The notes under the pieces were generated by a model that saw only the letters and a list, made by a program, of their open reading frames with translations, made no database searches and had not been told where the DNA came from. This document shows, piece after piece, positions 31,764 through 41,009 of a stretch of 64,000 bases of DNA. The stretch lies in NCBI RefSeq assembly GCF_902706295.1, contig NZ_CACSJJ010000013.1, positions 62,001 to 126,000 on the forward strand, given 5' to 3'. The DNA is from Arthrobacter sp. 18067 (GTDB lineage: Bacteria; Actinomycetota; Actinomycetes; Actinomycetales; Micrococcaceae). Positions within the stretch are counted from its first letter, which is position 1. Every line of letters starts with the position of its first letter. A program made the translations under genes and the position numbers.

Positions 31764-32087
31764 ATGACGCAGCTTCACGCTTTGGTGGTTTACGTACCGG
31801 AGACTCACATTGAAGAGGTTCTCTTAGCGATCGGCGACGCCGGCGCGGGACGAATCGGCGACTACTCACATTGCTTCTACACCACCCCTGGCATAGGCCG
31901 GTTCACTCCCCTGCCCGGCGCCCAGCCATTCGTGGGAGAGGTAGGGATTGAGGAGCAGGTGCCCGAAACCAGGGTTGAGTGCGTGGTTGAGGAAGACATG
32001 CTCGACGCCGTTGTGTTGGCTTTGCGGGCAGCCCACCCTTACGAGGAACCGGCTTTCATGACGTGGCCTGTGAACGGCTGGCGCTGA
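31764..32087 (+). CDS. YqfO / NIF3-insert-like (CutA1-fold) protein
   Basis: 107 residues. HALVVYVPETHIEEVLLAIGDAGAGRIGDYSHCFYTTPGIGRFTPLPGAQPFVG, then PETRVECVVEEDMLDAVVLALRAAHPYEEPAFMTW, matches the domain inserted in NIF3/YqfO proteins and also found alone, with a CutA1-like fold. The HPYEEP motif is characteristic. Function of the stand-alone form unknown. Confidence 0.85.
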   Translation: MTQLHALVVYVPETHIEEVLLAIGDAGAGRIGDYSHCFYTTPGIGRFTPLPGAQPFVGEVGIEEQVPETRVECVVEEDMLDAVVLALRAAHPYEEPAFMTWPVNGWR

Positions 32088-32174
32088 TTCGCGCAGCCCA
32101 GCCGCCCGCCGTCGAGCGTTTTCCACACCCCCTTCGAGCCGATTCGAACCCCGAAGTAAGTTCGGGTAAGCTTG

Positions 32175-32270
32175 TCGACGGCCCCTCATGTGGCGTCATC
32201 CTGTTGAACTCCCCCAGGACCGGAAGGTAGCAAGGGTAGATGGGCTCTGGCGGGTGCATGAGGGGTCACT
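32175..32270 (+). ncRNA. ffs: Signal recognition particle RNA, small bacterial type (4.5S)
   Basis: The conserved apical core CTGTTGAACTCCCCCAGGACC and GGAAGGTAGCAAGGGTA is present. The ends pair through GCCCCTCATG and CATGAGGGGTC. Length near 95 nt fits the 4.5S type. With Ffh it targets membrane and secreted proteins. The exact ends are approximate. Confidence 0.93.
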
Positions 32271-32307
32271 TACTTTAAATGTCAGTCCCTATAGGTAGGT
32301 TTCCCCT

Positions 32308-35300
32308 GTGACTGTTACAACTGCCCTGTACCGCAGGTATCGCCCGGACTCTTTCGCGGACGTTATCGGGCAGGAACACGTCACAGAGCCGCTGATGACG
32401 GCCCTCCGGAAGAACCGCGTGAACCACGCCTACCTCTTCTCCGGCCCCCGCGGCTGTGGCAAAACCACCTCTGCGCGCATCCTCGCCCGCTGCCTGAACT
32501 GCGCCGAGGGCCCTACTGACACCCCTTGCGGCAAGTGCCCCAGCTGCATCGAGCTCGCCCGCGGCGGCTCTGGCTCGCTCGATGTCATCGAGATCGACGC
32601 CGCCAGCCACGGTGGCGTGGACGACGCCCGCGATCTCCGCGAACGTGCAACCTTCGCCCCGGTCCGTGACCGCTACAAGATTTTCATCATTGACGAAGCC
32701 CACATGGTTACGTCGGCAGGCTTCAATGCGCTCCTGAAGATCGTCGAAGAGCCACCGGAACACATCAAGTTCATCTTTGCCACCACCGAGCCGGACAAGG
32801 TCATCGGTACCATCCGCTCGCGCACGCACCACTACCCCTTCCGGCTGGTGCCGCCCGAGCCGCTCATGCAGTACCTTGAGCTCCTTTGCCGGCAGGAGAA
32901 CGTTCCCGTTGCCCCCGGCGTGCTTTCGCTGGTGATCCGCGCGGGTGGCGGCTCCGTCCGCGACACCCTCTCCGTGCTTGATCAGCTCATGGCGGGCGCC
33001 GGACCCAACGGGCTGGATTACGAGCTTGCCGTCGCCCTGCTTGGCTACACGCACGCCTCGCTCCTGGACGACATCGTGGATGCAGTCGCCGCGTCGGACT
33101 CCGCCACGGTTTTCCGCGCCGTGGACCGCGTCATCCAAACCGGTCACGATCCCCGTCGTTTCGTCGAGGATCTCCTGGAACGCTTCCGCGACCTCATCAT
33201 CGTCCAGGCAATGCCGGAGAGCGCCCAAGCCATCCTTCGCGGGATGCCCGCGGACCAGATCGCCCGCATGCGCAACCAGGCAACCAACCTGGGCGCTGCC
33301 GAGCTCTCCCGCGCAGCGGACGTCACCAACACCGCGCTCACGGAGATGACCGGTGCCACCTCGCCGCGGCTGCACCTTGAACTGCTGTGCGCGCGCATCC
33401 TCCTGCCAAGCGCTGAACAGACCGAGCGGGGCATTGCGGCCCGCATCGACCGCGTGGAACGTCGCCTGAATTACACGGGCGACGGCGTTGCGCCGGCTGT
33501 TGCTGCTGGCCAGCCTGCTGCTGCGCCCGCTGCACAGTCGACGCCGGTCCCCGCCTCCGCGCCCGTGGCACCGGCTGCCGTTGAGCCGACCCCGGCCGCT
33601 CCGGCCCCCGCTGCGGCGACGGCAGTTCCCGAACCGGCCGCAGACGCTGGTTCGCGCGACGCCATCACAGCACCACGGGTGTCCACCAACGACTGGCCTG
33701 TTGAGGACCGCCAGGCTTCCGGTCGCGCACCGCAGGCCGCTGTATCCGCGGCGGCACCGGCACCGGCGGATCGCGTCCAGGCGCCAACCTCGCAACCCGA
33801 GCCTGTTCAAGCGCCGACGCTAGCAGCACCACCGGTTCAAACCCCACCGCAGGAAGCCCCACCGCGGGCAGCCCCAGTGCAAGCTGCATCCCAGGCCCCG
33901 GCTCCGCAGCCCGCTCCCACAGCAGGACCTGCTGCTTCGGGGGGATCTGCTGCTTCTGGAAGCAGTGGCGATGTTGAGGCCTTGCGCCGCGCATGGCCGG
34001 ATGTCCTGCAGACGTTGACCAAGATCAAGCGCAGCACGTGGGCGCTCGTGGAACCGAATGCCCAAGTGGCCCAGTTCGACGGCCAGCTGCTGACCCTCGC
34101 ATTCACCACGGGCGGCCTTGCGGGCGCTTTCGGGCGTGCGGATCATTCCGAGAACCTTCGCCAAGCCATCCACAAGACCCTCGGCATCGAGTGCCAGATC
34201 GTGGCAGTCGCTGGCGGCAACAGCTCAGCGAGCTCTGAGCCAAACCCAAAAGCGCCTACTAGCCGGGAAACTCCGGCTGTTTCATCGTCAGCGGGCGCCC
34301 CGGCGTCGGCTGACAGGGAATCACCAGCGGGAACAGCAGCGGGCGCCCCGGCGTCGGCGGCGGCTTCATCCTCGGCGGCTTCGTCCTCAGCAGAGTCGCG
34401 ACCAGCCGAGTCGCGACCAGCCGAGTCGCGGCCAGCAGAGTCGCGGCCAGCCCCGGTTTCAGCTGTCGACTCTGCTTGGGGTCTTGCCCCAGCCGGCCCT
34501 GCGGCTGCGGGGACAACATCAGCGACCACTCCATTGCAGGCGGAATCCACTCCGCCGGAAATGCCCGCGCCCGCGGCAGCAACAGCTCCACCGGAAGCAC
34601 CAACCACTCCTTCAGCAACAGCCACGGCGTCGGTAACTGCACCGACCACTCCGGCAGCACCCACTCCTTCGCAGTCGGCCCCAGCGCCGGCCGCGGGCAC
34701 CCCTGCGCCAGCTGGAGCCTCGGCACCCTTGAGCAGCGAGTCCACCGGCGACTACTCGTACCCTGACGACGATTGGGGTCCACCGCTTGACGAAGACGCC
34801 CCTCCGCTGGATGAAGAGCCTCCGGCAGACTGGGAGCCCCCATCCGGGTATGGCCAACAAAGCCCGGCCCCGGCTGCTGCAGCTGCCAGCCAGCCGTCCG
34901 CGGTCAACCAAGGATCACCGCTCAACCAAGGATCACCGCTCAGCCAAGGATCACCGCTCAACCAGGCACCGGCGGCATCCTCTACGGATTCAACGGCCAC
35001 CCCTTCGGCCGCAGCGGGCAGCGCCGCGGGCGCGGCATCATCCGCCGACCCCTGGTCCAGGGCTGTTGAGCAGGCGCCGGGCACGTGGGTGGTGGGCACG
35101 GAATCCAATGTGGGCAAGCAGCCCGCCACGGCACCGGAAGTAGTCGAACAGGCAACGGAGGCTCCGGATTACGAGCCGGCTGCAGCCCAGGTTCCGGAGA
35201 CCACCAACGGAACGTACGGCCACCCAACCAATGCCGAGCAGAACCCAAGCTCCAGCTGGGACGTCGCACCGGCGTCGAGCTTGCCCGCAACCCAATCCAT

Positions 35301-35691
35301 GCCCGCCCACGCAAGCAGCAGCATCCCGGCAAGCAGCAACGCCCCGGCGGCCGGCAACGCTCCGGCGGTGTGGCCGTCCTTGGCGACGCAACCCGAGGAA
35401 GCGCATGGTTCGGTTGCGACGCTCGAGGAGGACGCGCCGTCGGGCAATCCCAACGGACGGCAGAGCCTGTACCAGCGGCTGACGAACAGTCCCGAAGCCC
35501 AAGCCGGACGTGTCCAAGCACCCGTGCGGACCCAGGCAGCGCCAGCCACCGTGACTGAGGACATCCCCAGCCCGGAGGACGAAACCATCGAGGAATCGAG
35601 GGTCTTTGGACGGGCTGCGGTGGAGCGTATTCTGGGCGGAAAGCTGATCGAAGAGCGTGCCTTGGACGGTTCTCCTCTGCAACCCCGCTGA
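32308..35691 (+). CDS. dnaX: DNA polymerase III subunits gamma and tau
   Basis: 1127 residues from GTG 32308. Clamp-loader ATPase: Walker A GPRGCGKTTS near residue 46, zinc-module cysteines in CLNCAEG...CGKCPSC, Walker B FIIDEAHMVT, and the arginine-finger region in TTEPDKVIGTIRSRT. Domain III ends near residue 380. The rest, about 740 residues, is mostly Ala/Pro/Ser-rich, with a short ordered island (ALRRAWPDVLQTLTKIKRSTWALVEPNAQV) corresponding to the actinobacterial tau domain. The tail is far longer than in E. coli (643 residues in total). Downstream recR is 33 bp away. Confidence 0.95.
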   Translation: MTVTTALYRRYRPDSFADVIGQEHVTEPLMTALRKNRVNHAYLFSGPRGCGKTTSARILARCLNCAEGPTDTPCGKCPSCIELARGGSGSLDVIEIDAASHGGVDDARDLRERATFAPVRDRYKIFIIDEAHMVTSAGFNALLKIVEEPPEHIKFIFATTEPDKVIGTIRSRTHHYPFRLVPPEPLMQYLELLCRQENVPVAPGVLSLVIRAGGGSVRDTLSVLDQLMAGAGPNGLDYELAVALLGYTHASLLDDIVDAVAASDSATVFRAVDRVIQTGHDPRRFVEDLLERFRDLIIVQAMPESAQAILRGMPADQIARMRNQATNLGAAELSRAADVTNTALTEMTGATSPRLHLELLCARILLPSAEQTERGIAARIDRVERRLNYTGDGVAPAVAAGQPAAAPAAQSTPVPASAPVAPAAVEPTPAAPAPAAATAVPEPAADAGSRDAITAPRVSTNDWPVEDRQASGRAPQAAVSAAAPAPADRVQAPTSQPEPVQAPTLAAPPVQTPPQEAPPRAAPVQAASQAPAPQPAPTAGPAASGGSAASGSSGDVEALRRAWPDVLQTLTKIKRSTWALVEPNAQVAQFDGQLLTLAFTTGGLAGAFGRADHSENLRQAIHKTLGIECQIVAVAGGNSSASSEPNPKAPTSRETPAVSSSAGAPASADRESPAGTAAGAPASAAASSSAASSSAESRPAESRPAESRPAESRPAPVSAVDSAWGLAPAGPAAAGTTSATTPLQAESTPPEMPAPAAATAPPEAPTTPSATATASVTAPTTPAAPTPSQSAPAPAAGTPAPAGASAPLSSESTGDYSYPDDDWGPPLDEDAPPLDEEPPADWEPPSGYGQQSPAPAAAAASQPSAVNQGSPLNQGSPLSQGSPLNQAPAASSTDSTATPSAAAGSAAGAASSADPWSRAVEQAPGTWVVGTESNVGKQPATAPEVVEQATEAPDYEPAAAQVPETTNGTYGHPTNAEQNPSSSWDVAPASSLPATQSMPAHASSSIPASSNAPAAGNAPAVWPSLATQPEEAHGSVATLEEDAPSGNPNGRQSLYQRLTNSPEAQAGRVQAPVRTQAAPATVTEDIPSPEDETIEESRVFGRAAVERILGGKLIEERALDGSPLQPR
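34389..34452 (+). repeat. Tandem Glu-Ser-Arg-Pro-Ala repeats in dnaX
   Basis: Four successive 15-bp units encode ESRPA in the disordered tail. Nearby, at 34909-34970, a second run encodes three copies of a QGSPL-type unit. Both are prone to slippage and may vary between strains. Confidence 0.8.
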
Positions 35692-35724
35692 CTCCAGCAT
35701 TGATTTCAAACAAACGAGGACATT

Positions 35725-36324
35725 GTGTACGAAGGTGCAGTTCAAGAGCTGATTGATGAGCTCGGCCGGCTTCCCGGTGTGGGCCCCAAATCGGCGCAGC
35801 GCCTGGCATTCCACATCCTTGAGGCCGATCCCGAGGATATGAAGCGCCTCGTCACGGCCATCACCACTGTCAAGGAACGCGTGAAGTTCTGCAGTGTCTG
35901 CTTCAACGTGACCGAGCAGGAAACGTGCAATATCTGCCGCGACGCGCGCCGTGATCCGTCGGTCATCTGCGTCGTGGAAGAGTCCAAGGACGTTCTGGCC
36001 GTTGAGCGTACGCGGTCCTTCCGCGGGCGGTATCACGTGCTGGGCGGTGCCATCAATCCCATTGCCGGCATCGGCCCCGAGCAGTTGCGTATCCGGGAAC
36101 TCCTCACGCGCCTGAACGACGGCGCCATCCAGGAAATCATCATCGCTACGGACCCGAACCTTGAGGGCGAGGCCACGGCCACATACTTGGCGCGCATGCT
36201 CAAGTCGATCGGGATCACCGTGACGCGGCTGGCCTCGGGCCTCCCCGTCGGTGGCGACCTTGAGTACGCCGACGAGGTCACTCTTGGGCGCGCGTTCGAG
36301 GGCAGGCGCAACGCGCTGTTGTAG
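35725..36324 (+). CDS. recR: Recombination mediator protein RecR
   Basis: 199 residues, the usual length. Helix-hairpin-helix [24 protein letters not shown], the four-cysteine zinc finger [16 protein letters not shown], the Toprim domain ([35 protein letters not shown]) and the C-terminal [23 protein letters not shown] are all present. It works with RecO and RecF to load RecA at gaps. GTG start with GAGGA upstream; probably co-transcribed with dnaX. Confidence 0.97.
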   Translation: MYEGAVQELIDELGRLPGVGPKSAQRLAFHILEADPEDMKRLVTAITTVKERVKFCSVCFNVTEQETCNICRDARRDPSVICVVEESKDVLAVERTRSFRGRYHVLGGAINPIAGIGPEQLRIRELLTRLNDGAIQEIIIATDPNLEGEATATYLARMLKSIGITVTRLASGLPVGGDLEYADEVTLGRAFEGRRNALL

Positions 36325-36359
36325 TCTCGCAATCACAACAACACCGTGATGGGGGTCCC

Positions 36360-36965
36360 GTGCGAGAACTTGTGTATTACGTTGCCGTCAGCCTGGATGG
36401 TTACATCGCCGGTCCCGGAGGCGAGTTCGACGCGTTTCCGGTTGAGGGCGACCACATGGCCGCACAAAATGAACGTTTCTCTGACGCCATACCTACAGCG
36501 ATTGCCGACGCCATGGGCATCGAGCGCAGCGGGACGATGTTCGACACCGTGTTGATGGGTTGGAACACCTACGCGGTGGGCCTGCCTTTTGGCATGACCA
36601 GCCCGTACCAGCATCTGCGGCAGGTGGTCTTTTCCCGGACACGGTCCGAGGCTGACATCCCGGGAGGGCACCCGAACCTTGCGCTGACCTCCGAAGATCC
36701 GGTGGACGTTGTACGGCGTTTGAAATCCGAGCCAGGAAAATCGATCTGGCTTTGTGGTGGCGGCCAGCTGGCCACACTGCTCTCCGGCGAGATCGACAGG
36801 CTCGTGCTCAAACGATGCCCGTTGCTCTTTGGCGATGGCATACCGCTCTTTGCGCCCGGCGCCTACCGGCCCAGCGCCTTCAAGGAGGTCTCCACTACGG
36901 CATTCGCGTCGGGCGTCGTGATCTCTGAGTACGCGCGCCAAGAGGCTAGCGAGAACCTGAACTAG
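36360..36965 (+). CDS. Dihydrofolate reductase-like (RibD C-terminal) family protein
   Basis: 201 residues. YYVAVSLDGYIAGPGGEFDAFP at the start, TVLMGWNTYAVGLPFG, and IWLCGGGQLATLLSGEIDRLVLKRCPLLFGDGIPLF are the RibD_C signatures for binding NADPH and a pteridine-like substrate. It is neither true FolA nor full RibD, so the substrate is open. GTG start with GGGGGT upstream. Its 3' end overlaps the convergent membrane gene by 20 bp. Confidence 0.9.
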   Translation: MRELVYYVAVSLDGYIAGPGGEFDAFPVEGDHMAAQNERFSDAIPTAIADAMGIERSGTMFDTVLMGWNTYAVGLPFGMTSPYQHLRQVVFSRTRSEADIPGGHPNLALTSEDPVDVVRRLKSEPGKSIWLCGGGQLATLLSGEIDRLVLKRCPLLFGDGIPLFAPGAYRPSAFKEVSTTAFASGVVISEYARQEASENLN

Positions 36966-38040
36966 CTTTCAGCCTTCGCGCCATCAGCAAACGACCCGGA
37001 ACAAGCACCACCGCGGCCAGCAGCCCCTGCAGTGCCAAGCCCGTCAGAGCCACAGGCACCGATGGGACTTGCCCGTCGGTCGATTCCCCACCCAGGCATG
37101 GGATTTCGCGGGAAGGCCCGTCGACAGCCCACTGAAGTCCGGACAACACCCATCCGATCTCGTTGTCTGTGGCCACGAAACCGGCACCGACGCTGCCCAA
37201 CAGCAATGCCGGATTGGATGCCGCCAACCAGGCGATGCGATCCGTGTGCGCCACCTCCACCGGGCGGAGATCGCCAACGCACTGGTAGGAGATGACCCTG
37301 CCTGAGTCATCCCGCTCCACATTCACAGGCACGGAAGCTTGATCCATGGCGGTGGTCGCAGGAAGCAGCATGAGGGTGACCGCAACGTTTCCAAAGCAAA
37401 GGAACGCCACCAGCACCATAGCCAACGCCATGCCCGGCCCTACTTTGGCGAACCAAGCCCGCGAACCAGCACCGATCAGCCCGAACAGGGCTGCTTCCAG
37501 GACAATCACGACGACGGCGGCACCGGCCAGCGCGATCGGCCCTCCGACGCTGGAGCCCACCACGAGCAAAGCAACGCACGCCGGCACGGCCAGGGCCACA
37601 CCCCTCATGGCTCCTGCCAGCAGCAACTCCAGAACGCTTCCGCCCGCATGGCTGAATCCCCAGCCGGTTCCCAGTATGGCGGCCGTCAGAGCCAGGAACG
37701 CGGCCATGATCAACAAGACGGCGCCCGGCACCGTACTTTGGAACCACCCGTTGGCATCTCCCCAACTGACGAAGGCGGCGGCCATGCCCCATGAAAGAGC
37801 TACCCCTGCCACGCAGGCAACCCAGAACCACCAGGAAGTGAGGGATTTGCGGGCACTCCGCCATGCCGCACCGGCGGCGGTTGTGAAGATCGAGCGGGGA
37901 TGCTTATGCGAATCGTGCCCAGTCCGCGGAGCATCGGCCACCCGACGCTGATCATCGATCATCCCGCCACCGATGACCTCATATTCGGGCTCATTCCATC
38001 CCGGACCCGAACTGCCCGGATGGTCAGGAACGCCGGCCAT
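36946..38040 (-). CDS. Multi-pass membrane protein, possibly a transporter permease
   Basis: 364 residues. A hydrophilic N-terminus of about 60 residues, then roughly seven membrane segments (WWFWVACVAGVALSWGMAAAFV; GAVLLIMAAFLALTAAILG; GVALAVPACVALLVVG; IALAGAAVVVIVLEAALFGLIG; MALAMVLVAFLCFGNVAVTLMLL; a soluble loop; VALTGLALQGLLAAVVLVPG). Resembles uncharacterised actinobacterial ABC-permease-like proteins; no ATPase partner is adjacent. The start at 38040 is preferred over TTG 38052. Confidence 0.7.
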   Translation of the reverse strand: MAGVPDHPGSSGPGWNEPEYEVIGGGMIDDQRRVADAPRTGHDSHKHPRSIFTTAAGAAWRSARKSLTSWWFWVACVAGVALSWGMAAAFVSWGDANGWFQSTVPGAVLLIMAAFLALTAAILGTGWGFSHAGGSVLELLLAGAMRGVALAVPACVALLVVGSSVGGPIALAGAAVVVIVLEAALFGLIGAGSRAWFAKVGPGMALAMVLVAFLCFGNVAVTLMLLPATTAMDQASVPVNVERDDSGRVISYQCVGDLRPVEVAHTDRIAWLAASNPALLLGSVGAGFVATDNEIGWVLSGLQWAVDGPSREIPCLGGESTDGQVPSVPVALTGLALQGLLAAVVLVPGRLLMARRLKASSGSR

Positions 38041-38155
38041 CGCCTCTCGCAATCCTCATGAGTTGGATGGTACGCCGGGCATGCCCGGGAGCAATACGTG
38101 CCAGCCGCTTCAACGTTCACTGTCAGGTCCCAGGCGGAGGTGGCAGCATGGGTGC

Positions 38156-38683
38156 ATGGTCCATGTTCCCGGCTTTTTTGAGTCCTCTCGTCGCCCCAAG
38201 CCCATCAAGCCCAAGGCCGGCCAGGAATCTGTGTGGGATTACCCACGGCCGCCGAGGGTCGAGCCACGCTCGGAACGGATCGTGGTTCGGCTTGGCGGTC
38301 AGGTGATTGCGGACTCCACCGATTCAGTCAGGGTTTTGGAAACCAGCCATCCGCCGGTCTACTACCTGCCGTTGGATGCCTTTCCCTCCGGTGTTCTCAT
38401 TCCCAGGGAAGGCACCAGCTTCTGCGAGTTCAAGGGAGAGGCAGGCTATTTCGACGTCGTTGCCGGCGGAAGTGTGGTTTCCCGTGGCGGGTGGACCTAC
38501 CCGCGGCCAACAAGGGGTTTCGAATCGCTCAGGAGCCGGGTGGCCCTCTATCCGGAGCACATGGATTCCTGTGAGGTGAACGGCGAGCAGGTGACGTTCC
38601 AGGACGGCAGCTTCTACGGCGGCTGGATCACCCAGCAGATCGTGGGCCCGTTCAAGGGCGGTCCCGGCACTTCCGGGTGGTAA
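38156..38683 (+). CDS. DUF427 family protein
   Basis: 175 residues. VWDYPRPPRVEPRSERIVVRLGGQVIADSTDSVRVLETSHPPVYYLPLDAF, then FCEFKGEAGYFDVVAGG and RVALYPEHMDSCEVNGEQV, is the DUF427 pattern of small beta-rich proteins of unknown function. The ATG at 38156 has GGAGG 15 nt upstream, a little far. Confidence 0.88.
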   Translation: MVHVPGFFESSRRPKPIKPKAGQESVWDYPRPPRVEPRSERIVVRLGGQVIADSTDSVRVLETSHPPVYYLPLDAFPSGVLIPREGTSFCEFKGEAGYFDVVAGGSVVSRGGWTYPRPTRGFESLRSRVALYPEHMDSCEVNGEQVTFQDGSFYGGWITQQIVGPFKGGPGTSGW

Positions 38684-38822
38684 TTAACGCAGGTGGCCGC
38701 CATTCGGTCACAATTCCTGCACGGACAGTACGCGGCGATAAACTGGGCAAATAAGCTACGCTGGCGTGCCCCAATTGGTGTGTGCCGCGTTCGAACCCTA
38801 TTGATGCAGTGAGGGTGCGCGC

Positions 38823-40169
38823 ATGACTATGCCCACTACCGAAGTGAAGATCGAAGAGCTCTCCAACGAGGCTGCAATTACCAAGCAGCTGATCGTTCAA
38901 AAGTTCGGCGGTTCCTCGGTTGCCGATGCTGATGGCATCAAACGGGTCGCACAGCGCGTCGTGGATGCGCAGAAGGCCGGCAACGAGGTTGTGGTTGTTG
39001 TTTCCGCGATGGGCGACACCACCGATGAACTCCTGGACCTTGCGGGTCAGGTCACTGACTCCGCTCCAGCCCGCGAAATGGACATGCTGTTGTCCGCCGG
39101 CGAACGAATTTCCATGGCCCTGCTTGCCATGGCCATTAACAAGTTCGGCGCCTCTGCACAGTCCTTCACCGGTTCCCAGGCAGGCATGATTACGGACGGC
39201 ATCCACGGCAAAGCCCGGATTATCGACGTCGACCCCCACCGCATCCGCACCGCGCTGGACAAGGGGCACATCGCGATCGTGGCCGGTTTCCAGGGCATGA
39301 GCCGCATCACGAACGAAATCACCACCCTTGGCCGCGGCGGCTCGGACACTACGGCCGTCGCCCTCGCCGCAGCTCTGGAAGCAGACGTCTGCGAGATCTA
39401 CACGGACGTGGACGGCATTTACACTGCAGACCCCCGCGTAGTGACGTCAGCCCAGAAGATCGACCGTATCTCCAGCGAAGAAATGCTGGAACTGGCCGCT
39501 TCCGGAGCCAAGATCCTGCACCTGCGTTGCGTGGAGTACGCCCGCCGCTTCGGTGTGCCGCTGCACGTCCGTTCGTCATTCAGCCAGCACGAAGGTACCT
39601 GGGTCATCCCCGGCGCCGACGAAAAGTTCAACATTCAAGAGGGAGTTGCCTTGGAGCAGCCAATCATCTCCGGCGTTGCGCACGACCGGTCCGAAGCCAA
39701 GGTCACCGTTGTCGGCGTCCCGGATATCCCCGGCAAGGCTGCCGCGATCTTCCAGGTGATCGCCGACGCCCACTCGAACATCGACATGATCGTCCAGAAC
39801 GTCTCCACACACGGCACCGGCCGCACGGACATCTCGTTCACCCTTCCCATCGTCGAAGGTGCCGACGCCTTGGCAGCACTGCGTGCCGCTGAGGGCCAGA
39901 TCGGCTTCGAGAGCATCGAATACAACGAGCATGTCGGCAAGCTTTCCCTGATCGGCGCGGGCATGCGTTCGCACCCGGGCGTTTCGGCCACGTTCTTCAA
40001 GGCCCTCTCCGACGCCGGGATCAACATCGACATGATCTCCACCTCGGAAATCCGCATCTCCGTGGTGACCAGCGCTGACAAGCTGGATGACGCCGTCCGC
40101 GCCATCCACAACGCGTTTGAGCTCGACGGCGACGCTGAGGCAACCGTCTACGGCGGCACCGGCCGCTAG
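38823..40169 (+). CDS. lysC: Aspartate kinase
   Basis: 448 residues. The kinase domain carries KFGGSSVA (K27), GRGGSDTTA and [13 protein letters not shown]. Two C-terminal ACT domains follow, with [10 protein letters not shown] and the STSEIRISV motif that binds lysine and threonine. It makes aspartyl phosphate, the first step to lysine, threonine, methionine and cell-wall diaminopimelate. An internal start at 39651 probably yields the beta subunit. The next pathway gene, asd, does not follow, and a strong terminator at 40214 closes the unit. Confidence 0.96.
   Translation: MTMPTTEVKIEELSNEAAITKQLIVQKFGGSSVADADGIKRVAQRVVDAQKAGNEVVVVVSAMGDTTDELLDLAGQVTDSAPAREMDMLLSAGERISMALLAMAINKFGASAQSFTGSQAGMITDGIHGKARIIDVDPHRIRTALDKGHIAIVAGFQGMSRITNEITTLGRGGSDTTAVALAAALEADVCEIYTDVDGIYTADPRVVTSAQKIDRISSEEMLELAASGAKILHLRCVEYARRFGVPLHVRSSFSQHEGTWVIPGADEKFNIQEGVALEQPIISGVAHDRSEAKVTVVGVPDIPGKAAAIFQVIADAHSNIDMIVQNVSTHGTGRTDISFTLPIVEGADALAALRAAEGQIGFESIEYNEHVGKLSLIGAGMRSHPGVSATFFKALSDAGINIDMISTSEIRISVVTSADKLDDAVRAIHNAFELDGDAEATVYGGTGR
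39641..39653 (+). promoter_or_regulatory. Internal ribosome-binding site and TTG start for the LysC beta subunit
   Basis: GAGGGAG stands 5 nt before an in-frame TTG at 39651 (codon 277). The product would be [12 protein letters not shown] onward, 172 residues covering the ACT domains. It corresponds to the beta subunit made from an internal start in Corynebacterium and Bacillus aspartokinases. Confidence 0.7.
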
Positions 40170-40213
40170 CGTCACCACGCGGCGGCGAGCAGCGCCGTCG
40201 AGGTTTAACCAAC

Positions 40214-40243
40214 GGGAGGACCGGAGCGCGCTCCGGTCCTCCC
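40214..40243. terminator. lysC terminator
   Basis: A perfect 30-bp palindrome (arm GGGAGGACCGGAGCG) is followed by GTCTTTAAA. It lies between the converging lysC and TetR genes. Confidence 0.88.
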
Positions 40244-40268
40244 GTCTTTAAACTTGGGCCAACCAGCC

Positions 40269-40874
40269 CTACCCGCTGGCAGCGGCGCGTCCGGACGGTG
40301 CCAGCAGGACATCGATAAGCTGCCGGAGGCCGTCCGCCATGTCAACGGATTTGTCGTAGAGCCACTGCAGTTGCAAGCCGTCGAAGGCAGCAACGGTCAG
40401 CCGGGCCAGCATCACAGCGTCGACGTCTGTCCGGACTTCCCCGGACCCCTGACGCCGTTCGATGTCAGCGGCGATATCCCGGACCACCGTCTCGTAGCGC
40501 TCTTTGAAGTAGCTGTGGGAGTCGTGCCCAGGATCATTTGCGGTTGCCGACGCCACTGCGTAAAGCGTGGTCAGTCCAGGCTCGCGCTCGTTCCTTTCCG
40601 CGATGGGCGGCATCAGGTTCAGCCCCACATCCTCCTGGCCACTCACTGCGATGGAGCGCCGGTCCCGTTCGGCGAGGACTGCGGTCAGGAGTTCCTGCTT
40701 GCCCTTGAAGTAGTGGAACAAGGTGGCTTCCTTGACACCCACGAGTTCGGCCACGCGCTTGAGCGCAGTTCCCTCAAACCCCTCGGTGGCAAAGACGTCC
40801 GTTGCTGTCTGGATGATCTGTTCGCGGCGTTCCGCACCCTTGGCGTACTGGCCCCGGGCCCTGGACGTTGACAT
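40269..40874 (-). CDS. TetR family transcriptional regulator
   Basis: 201 residues. N-terminal helix-turn-helix: RREQIIQTATDVFATEGFEGTALKRVAELVGVKEATLFHYFKGKQELL. The ligand domain is unspecific. Divergent from the MFS/beta-glucosidase pair; two AT-flanked palindromes lie between. Likely represses the sugar-use operon and itself, with a sugar or glucoside as inducer (inferred). Confidence 0.93.
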   Translation of the reverse strand: MSTSRARGQYAKGAERREQIIQTATDVFATEGFEGTALKRVAELVGVKEATLFHYFKGKQELLTAVLAERDRRSIAVSGQEDVGLNLMPPIAERNEREPGLTTLYAVASATANDPGHDSHSYFKERYETVVRDIAADIERRQGSGEVRTDVDAVMLARLTVAAFDGLQLQWLYDKSVDMADGLRQLIDVLLAPSGRAAASG

Positions 40875-40897
40875 TCGTTCAGTCTATTTCACAGCTC

Positions 40898-40952
40898 AAA
40901 AATCGAGTATCACTCGACTTTTTTCCTAAAAACCTAGTCACACTAGATTTTT
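40898..40952. promoter_or_regulatory. Two operator palindromes for the TetR regulator
   Basis: TCGAGTATCACTCGA (40903-40917) and CTAGTCACACTAG (40934-40946) are palindromes with 3-bp centres, each flanked by A/T runs. Their half-sites, CGAGT and CTAGT, are alike. Centres are 30 bp apart, between the divergent genes. Confidence 0.75.
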
Positions 40953-41009
40953 GAGGCTAAAGTCATTGCAGCGGCCCAACGGTGGGTCACCCGTTCATCA
41001 GGAGGCAAT

